From Armillaria gallica (lineage: Eukaryota > Basidiomycota > Agaricomycetes > Agaricales > Physalacriaceae): a DNA stretch of 64,000 bases. The stretch covers positions 620,001 through 684,000 of the forward strand of contig JBANDB010000004.1 of assembly GCA_037576215.1 (NCBI GenBank), read 5' to 3'. Each line of letters begins with the position of its first letter. Positions within the stretch are counted from its first letter, which is position 1. The position numbers and the translations under genes were made by a program. Shown piece by piece: positions 58,643-64,000 of this stretch. The notes under the pieces were generated by a model. The model made no database searches and was not told where the DNA came from. It worked only from the letters and a program-made list of their open reading frames with translations.

Positions 58643-59933
58643 ATGATCTTAAATCCTGCTCAAAAAGAAGACGTTCTCAATCAACGATATTCTGTCAAAC
58701 GTCGGTTAGGCGCAGGCTTTGGAACTCGCTCCACGATTTGACTTTCAAAAGACTTGTTGTACAGTCTGCTCTTTCGTATGACCTTCTGCTCCTCAGCTGA
58801 CATAGGCTCTAGAACTGGAAATGATGTTGTTCTCAAAATCATTGGCGCAGACTCGACGGATGCCGGAAAGTACTCCCAGCTGGAAATCGATTTTCTCCAG
58901 AAGGTCAGCTAAGCGCGGGGATCGACTGAACAGCAGCGTGTGATTTGGATGCTGGACCACCTTTCCCTCGATAGTCCTTTCTGCACTCATAGCTGCTTTA
59001 TTCTTGAGGTCCTTGGCATGTCTTTAGAAGAGCTGACACGAAGGACGCTGCCGACCAAGCTTCCTATACCTATGTGCAAAGGAATCATCAAAGAGGTCTT
59101 GCTCGGCTTGGACTTTCTTCATCATAAATGTGGCATAGTTCATACCGGTATTTGCCATCGTGTATATCGCTGGTCTAAAGCTAATTCAGCCTTGAAATTA
59201 GACAATCTTCTTCTGTGCGTGGAGGAGGCCAAAGGTGTACCTTTACTGGGAGACTCTGAATCATCAATTGACTTGTCCTGTGTATGTCTCGGGCCATCGG
59301 TGGTCGTCATAAGAGATCTCGGTGCTGGTAAGTGATTCTTTGCTGATTGTTGCGGCGCTCCCTTATCTCCTTTAGCTTCTCATATCGAAAATCCCTTTGA
59401 TGGAGTGATACAGTCGTATGCTTTGCGTGCACCAGAGGTGTATCTCAGAATTCCATATGGTCCATCTGCTGACATATGGAACTTGAGTTGTCTTGTATGT
59501 GCTGATGAGCTCTGATTCTACTCTGGTTGTTGAATATGTATCACTCAGGCATCAATTTTGCTGGCTCTTCAATCCCAAAGCGACGTCATGATGGTCGCAA
59601 GACTCGGGCAGATGGTCTCGCTCAACGGGCTTACATCGTTTCCAGTTGACGTCTTGACCCGCGGGACGTTCAGTTCAGGTATTTCGACAAGTCTGGTGAG
59701 TAATGCGAGTACCTATCTGACTGGAATTTCACGATGAGTCCCTATAGGAAATTCGTAGAAGTACAGCGCCGGGGCAGAGTCTTGCGACAATGCTACAATC
59801 TCGATATCCCTTACAGCCCGAAGACGAGCCAGAACTCATCGTTAACATGCTTTCTCGCATGCTTCGACTTCGCCCTGAAGATCGGGAGTCCGGTAGGGAA
59901 CTGCTCAGCTATCTCTGGCTATGCGATTCTTAA
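58643..59933 (+). pseudogene. SRPK-like protein kinase, catalytically impaired relic
   Basis: Kinase blocks follow in order: YSVKRRLGAGFGTRSTI (Gly-rich loop) and then TGA where Trp is expected (58739-58741); GNDVVLKIIGADST with the ATP lysine; YSQLEIDFLQKVS then TAA (58910-58912); HSCFILEVLGMSLEELTRR; LGLDFLHHKCGIVHT; intron 59148-59189; ALKLDNLLLCVEE; VVVIRDLGAG (DLG loop as in SRPKs); an intron; SYALRAPEVYLRIPYGPSAD and IWNLSCL; a final intron-separated part with PELIVNMLSRMLRLRPEDRE and LLSYLWL, ending at TAA 59931-59933. The codon made across the intron after HT is GCC (Ala), where active members have the catalytic Asp. The true start probably lies in an upstream exon. Confidence 0.78.
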
Positions 59934-60651
59934 TGTTCTGTTGAGGCCTGAACGTGGACTGCCGTATGTCATACCTTCCGAGTGATCTGAACCTTGTTGC
60001 CGTTGCTTTCTTAGTCTACTGCTTTAATCTCGAATATCTATATCTCATCTCATCTCTCCATGTGCGTGAGGACGCTATCATAATGCCGATGAAGCTGGGC
60101 ACTCAGGCTTTATCTCGTCGCCTATTTCGCTTGCATTGTCAAATGTGCATTAACATCGGTGAGTCGAAATGCACTATCGAGAGAGAGGGAAAGTGACCAT
60201 CGAGAGTCATTGGCAGGGGCGCCTACTTTGGGCTCATATGCATCGATTTGGGATGGAGAAGCGCTAGAAGAGTTAAGTATATTCCCAGGTCTTCCTTCGA
60301 AGTAATTGAAGCGCCATCAATGGTTGTTATCGCCAGGTTATCGCCTCACGGCATTGCCTTGAAGCGCCTGGTATGTTCGCATCATCCACACAGCCGGATC
60401 CTTGACGCGACCGTCAGTCCCGGACATTTAAACCCTCCTGACTACCATTGTGCTATTTCAATGCTTCCGCGCTCGGAATCGATGAAGCACTTATATCAAT
60501 GGCATTATATTACGCGATGTGCATCTATATCACGAGGAGCATACCTAAGCGCGCGCCTATCACAATTCGGAGCTGTGACTTGTTCATCTGACAGCGCCAT
60601 TCCACGCTGTCCCTTCGTATTTCTCTAAAGCTACCTCAACAGTGTACCACC
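59934..60651. other. no assigned gene
   Basis: Between the kinase and the next gene. The open frame 60248-60628 (plus) has no motif. The end of this stretch must contain the promoter of the membrane-protein gene. Confidence 0.35.
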
Positions 60652-61601
60652 ATGGCTTCCTTTCCCTTCCTCTCGTTCGATTTCTTCAATCCGCTTCCTC
60701 TCATGTTCAGCACTTCCTCCATTTCAGGTCCTATAACCCTTGAAGCGGCGGGACTCCTCGTTCTCGCAGATCTTCCTGCTGTTGCTTCCAGGACAGCGCT
60801 AACCGGAGGTGCCTCATTCCTCGATGCACTCGTCCTCGTCCCGGGCATGCATAAGCAGCAGTGTGCAGAAGAAATTAATCGTGGAGAATTTCCTACGACT
60901 GGGGCGATGACCACCGGCTATGTCTTTCGCGTTGAAAATCCCGCCACAGTGAGCTACTTGCAAAGCATTGGCAAGACCGGACACCTCGTCACAGCACGAG
61001 TATCGCAGAGCCCTTCCCAGAATACAGATCTATCCGTTCAAAATCGGGTACTCCAGTCGCTGTTCGTAGCTGGTGTTCCAGCAACTGTTCTGTATCTCCT
61101 ATGTCCAATATCAACTATCACCGTGTTCGCACTTTTGGGTGTCATCGGGGATTGGTGGGGGTTTGGAACACTAGGGATGTTCGCGTTGGCCAGATTGATC
61201 AATGTAGTCATCATCAGGCGAAGAAGTCAGCAAGGATGGAAGGGCGCGATTGAAGAGGGTGAGGGTGATCTCCTCATACTACTGAGTCAGGATCGCTGGG
61301 TGCGTTTGCAGGGATCGATCAACGATCTCAAGGCCGTGACAGCAGGTCAATGGCTGCGAGATCTATCAGCTTCAGAGAGCTTTGCCGTAATGACCGCCAC
61401 AACACTGGTCTGTGCAATTCGTCGACTCAATGTTTGCAAATGTATGATTGTCTCGTGGAGAAGGAAGGAGAGCCAAACAATTACAATCGGAGGCGGGACA
61501 TGGCAGAGAAACTGGTTGACGAGAGCAAGAGGGACGACTGGGCTGTTGGAATGGGTCTAATCCTCCCTACAGATGGTCTTCGTCGGCCTGTCACTGTGTG
61601 A
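60652..61601 (+). CDS. basidiomycete membrane protein, probable frame break near C-terminus
   Basis: ATG 60652 in good context (ACCATGGC) opens 302 codons ending at 61560. Features: hydrophobic leader; TTGYVFRVENPATVSYLQSI; membrane segments around VLQSLFVAGVPATVLYLL, TITVFALLGVIGDWWGFGTL and LARLINVVIIRRRSQQGW; a conserved soluble block LLILLSQDRWVRLQGSINDL and VTAGQWLRDLSASESFAV. Beyond about 61395 the frame turns basic and unlike a membrane protein, while the next frame reads GLCNSSTQCLQMYDCLVEKE and DDWAVGMGLILPTDGLRRP, ending at 61601. I infer a small deletion or frameshift that removed the last membrane segment. Function unknown. Confidence 0.65.
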
Positions 61602-62139
61602 TCTGTGAGTCTACTGTTATATGCGTTATGAAAATAAACTTAACTCTTGAGGAAGGTACAACTGACAAGCGTTAATGCAGGATGAACTCGTACATTTTCA
61701 GAAAAATAATCAGAGTTACACCTATAGTCGCTATTCCCTTCATCCTTGATTCGTTCAACCAAGATCGACTACCTTTCCTTTACCGGTAAGGTTTGATAAA
61801 ATCGTATTCGTTACTTTCTCAGCCTGCAGTGTCATTTTAATACAACGATTCACCTTCATCGCCTATTTAACTTCTGCCGATTGTTGCTCATCAATGATAA
61901 TGTCTACAAATCTTAACTGCTTGGACATTTGAATCTTGATTCTTAAACATGGAAAGCCTGCTCCTATACTTTACAACAGAACACCAGTACAAATGTATAT
62001 GGGTAATATTCACTATATGTAGGTACGACGAAGTTTATTGGGAATAAACAGTGTAGGAATGGATTGGAGATATCAAGGTCTTCTCTAGTCTGTCACAGAC
62101 AGACGAAGACACAGACATGCTAATCGGTGGGAGAAACGA
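61602..62139. other. convergent intergenic region
   Basis: Between the ends of two convergent genes. AT-rich, probably both 3' untranslated regions; no gene seen. Confidence 0.5.
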
Positions 62140-62670
62140 TTAACCCCTCAAAGCAACCGCGTGGGTATCGGCAGCGGGAGCCGTAGAGGCAGTAGGGGTC
62201 GCGGAAGCTCCCTCAAGAGTGAATTTTCGACTCGTGATTGGTTCAGTGAAAATCGGCTTGGCTAACTGCACCGGCACAGCACTGGCACCTGGTGTAAAAG
62301 CACTTCCTGCCTCACTAGTACTATTAGCCTCTACAGTAGCGCAGCTACCTCCAACATCGGGGCTTCCCACCGAGCCTGTACCAATGGGAATGGGTGTGAA
62401 CAGAGGCGGGCTGAAAACCTTAGCTCGCTTCGTGACTTCAGGATGCACGATTCTAGGGGATCCGATAGTGCCTATGGCGTGTGGCCCGGTACCATCGGTA
62501 GGAAGAGGAAGGCTGTCGGTAGCGGAGGCGACGGTGGTGAGGTCGGTACAAGCGCTTGGGTGCACGGCAGGTCCTGGTGCCTCAAGCTGTCGTCCATTGA
62601 GGACGACAGCGCCTTGGACCGAAAGAGACAGCACTCCTGCAAGAGCGGCGAGACGGATAATAGAGAGCAT
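62140..62670 (-). CDS. small secreted protein, Pro/Thr/Ser-rich
   Basis: 176 codons from ATG 62670 to the stop at 62140, without introns. The first 20 residues (MLSIIRLAALAGVLSLSVQG) form a classical signal peptide with probable cleavage after VQG-A. The mature part is rich in Pro, Thr, Ser, Ala and Val, with two cysteines and the motif KRAKVF in the middle, which may be a processing site. No enzyme domain is visible. It could be a cell-wall-associated or effector-like protein; I recognise no family. CpG content and an open frame support a real gene. A TATAAAG on its strand near 62898 is a possible promoter element. Confidence 0.7.
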   Translation of the reverse strand: MLSIIRLAALAGVLSLSVQGAVVLNGRQLEAPGPAVHPSACTDLTTVASATDSLPLPTDGTGPHAIGTIGSPRIVHPEVTKRAKVFSPPLFTPIPIGTGSVGSPDVGGSCATVEANSTSEAGSAFTPGASAVPVQLAKPIFTEPITSRKFTLEGASATPTASTAPAADTHAVALRG

Positions 62671-63282
62671 GATTTTCCTGTTAACAATGAAGATCAGTAT
62701 CGTCTTCTCGAGTCAACAACGGGGAAGGCATCTTTACCAACAAGCGAAGATGAGAAATGTATGTTTCAGAAAGAAGTTCGGATGAAGCTGAGGTAAAAAC
62801 TAGGCAACGATTAGAAGATATGCGACGCGAAGAGAAGTAACTAACTAAGAACTGTACGTCTCTATGTTTCTGAGATATTGGCCTTCGCTCCTCCAGGCTT
62901 TATAATGTCCCAAGTTCTACGATCAAACGAGACAGAACGGCGCTTGGAAAAGCCTGGTAAACGGGATCTATTATCAGACAAACAGAGATGCAAACTCGGC
63001 CGCCTGGGAGAAAACCTAGTTCTACCAGTAGGTCTACCAGTCCCTATCAAGCAGCTGCACATGTCTCTCAGTTCAAGGAAATTTTTAAAAACCCTCCTCG
63101 AGGTGTGGGTCGACTAGAAAGAGATTGGGCAGCAGTTGCGTCCCGATATCATAGAATATCTCCATGGCAAGCTGATTGTACCTGCGCCTGCCGTTATTTT
63201 ACATGAAGAACATCCCCTTCGTTCCTTGAAAGACGGGAGCGCTCCGTCATTTTTAGAAATTACCACAAGGAACAGGAAATCA
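62671..63282. other. upstream region of secreted-protein gene
   Basis: No gene assigned; overlapping short frames (62878-63117, 62988-63206, 63136-63462) have no motif. Confidence 0.35.
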
Positions 63283-63880
63283 AGGACCCGAATATATCGG
63301 TATGCAGCACTACTAAAGAAAAGTGAGTCATGTAGTATATTATTAGTGGGTTCTTACCGCGAACTTGGAGCTAGGATCATCTGTGATCCGTTCGGTAGAG
63401 GGAAAAGCCGCCCGTCCCAAAATATAATTGCACGCATGAAAGAGATGACAATGTGCAGTTGACATCCATCGAACGGACACGACTTCCATTTTTTTCCGAG
63501 TAGCGTGTTAATACATTCCATAGCTGGAAGAAAGAAAGAGTAGGTGGGATCAGACCCGAATATACCGGTACGAGGCACCGGTAAAAAAAAAAGTGTGAGT
63601 TTACCGCGAACTTGGACCTGTGATCCGTCCATTACTAGGCTTAAAACCCAAGCCATCAGATATAAAAGCGCACATCATGTGGGGCTGGCATACATTGAAT
63701 AGACGTGGGTTCTGTTTCATCCTATGAAAGTACCCGAGTAAGTAGCTCCTCCTTCCTCCGTATGTCAGTTATCAATTCCAGAGCTGAAAGTAGAAAAGAG
63801 AAGAGTCTTCCCTGACTTTGGCTTGGCGCACCATGATCCGTTCATTAACGTAAAGTGCGCAGTTACACGCTTTAGAAGCA
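63283..63880. repeat. degenerate tandem repeats, about 215-260 bp units
   Basis: GACCCGAATATA occurs at about 63283 and 63552, TTACCGCGAACTTGGA at about 63355 and 63600, TGATCCGT at about 63381, 63619 and 63834, and CCATAGCTGGAAG-like words at about 63516 and 63777. Units are diverged and interspersed with unrelated sequence. No coding frame crosses them. Confidence 0.5.
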
Positions 63881-64000
63881 AAACCGATAAGCAACCCAGT
63901 ACAAAAATATCCAGCTCAATTAGTTGGAACCAAAGATAGAGTATTAAATACAAAATATTTATGTAATCTCACGTACAAAAGTCCTTTTAGATTGGTATAC

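Noticed and set aside
62140..62670. Plus-strand frame 62219-62785 (188 codons) as a gene
   Set aside because: It overlaps the minus-strand frame that starts with a signal peptide and is better explained as its shadow.
1..64000. CRISPR arrays, bacterial operons, ribosome binding sites
   Set aside because: No regular direct-repeat/spacer arrays were seen, and introns plus fungal repeat proteins show this is eukaryotic nuclear DNA.

Overview
This window looks like nuclear DNA of a basidiomycete fungus, most likely an agaricomycete. The evidence is the set of repeat proteins (Plavaka-like transposases, basidiomycete-type hAT, Copia and PIF/Harbinger, a tyrosine-recombinase gene), short GT-AG introns of roughly 40-90 bp, two genes of the DUF6534 membrane-protein family, and an SRPK-like kinase. 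The assignment rests on recognising protein patterns by eye; no search was run.

From 1 to about 45.5 kb the window is almost solid nested transposon wreckage, poor in CpG and rich in TpG/CpA, with many nonsense codons of which several are TGA where arginine (CGA) is expected. In order: a Plavaka-like element on the minus strand (about 480-9430) broken by a hAT element with a perfect 8-bp target-site duplication (2834-6948); a tyrosine-recombinase gene (minus) split by Copia-1 (10500-15675, 5-bp duplication); inside Copia-1 a further recombinase fragment and copy A of a long LTR-like repeat (12525-14748), which itself carries a CpG-rich insert (13266-13780); unrecognised coding relics (16-20.6 kb); a second Plavaka-like element (minus, about 20.9-26.6 kb) that received a compact gag-only Copia-type element (24556-26330, 5-bp duplication); a two-gene PIF/Harbinger-type element (29563-33217); and Copia-2 (34040-45212), which sits in an element with 22-bp inverted ends, carries a 265-bp MITE in its 5' LTR and holds a large unclassified transposase-like gene (39246-44688).

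From about 45.5 kb to the end CpG is common again and the sequence looks like host gene space. Two paralogous DUF6534 genes lie on the minus strand. The first (47556-49411) has an in-frame TGA at a site where the second has CGA. The second (50702-56143) has an intron enlarged by about 3.5 kb, because an inverted solo LTR was itself entered by a forward copy of the same LTR, giving a large palindrome. These are further copies of repeat A, here with CpG largely intact. Rightward come an SRPK-like kinase relic (58643-59933) whose HTD aspartate reads as alanine, a membrane-protein gene with a probable frame break near its 3' end (60652-61601), a small secreted protein (62140-62670, minus) and degenerate 215-260 bp repeats at the right edge.

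Most coding features are relics. The best candidates for little-described biology are the long-LTR family with five or six tRNA-T-arm-like motifs upstream of its TATA box, the gag-only element, and the large unclassified transposase-like gene inside Copia-2.
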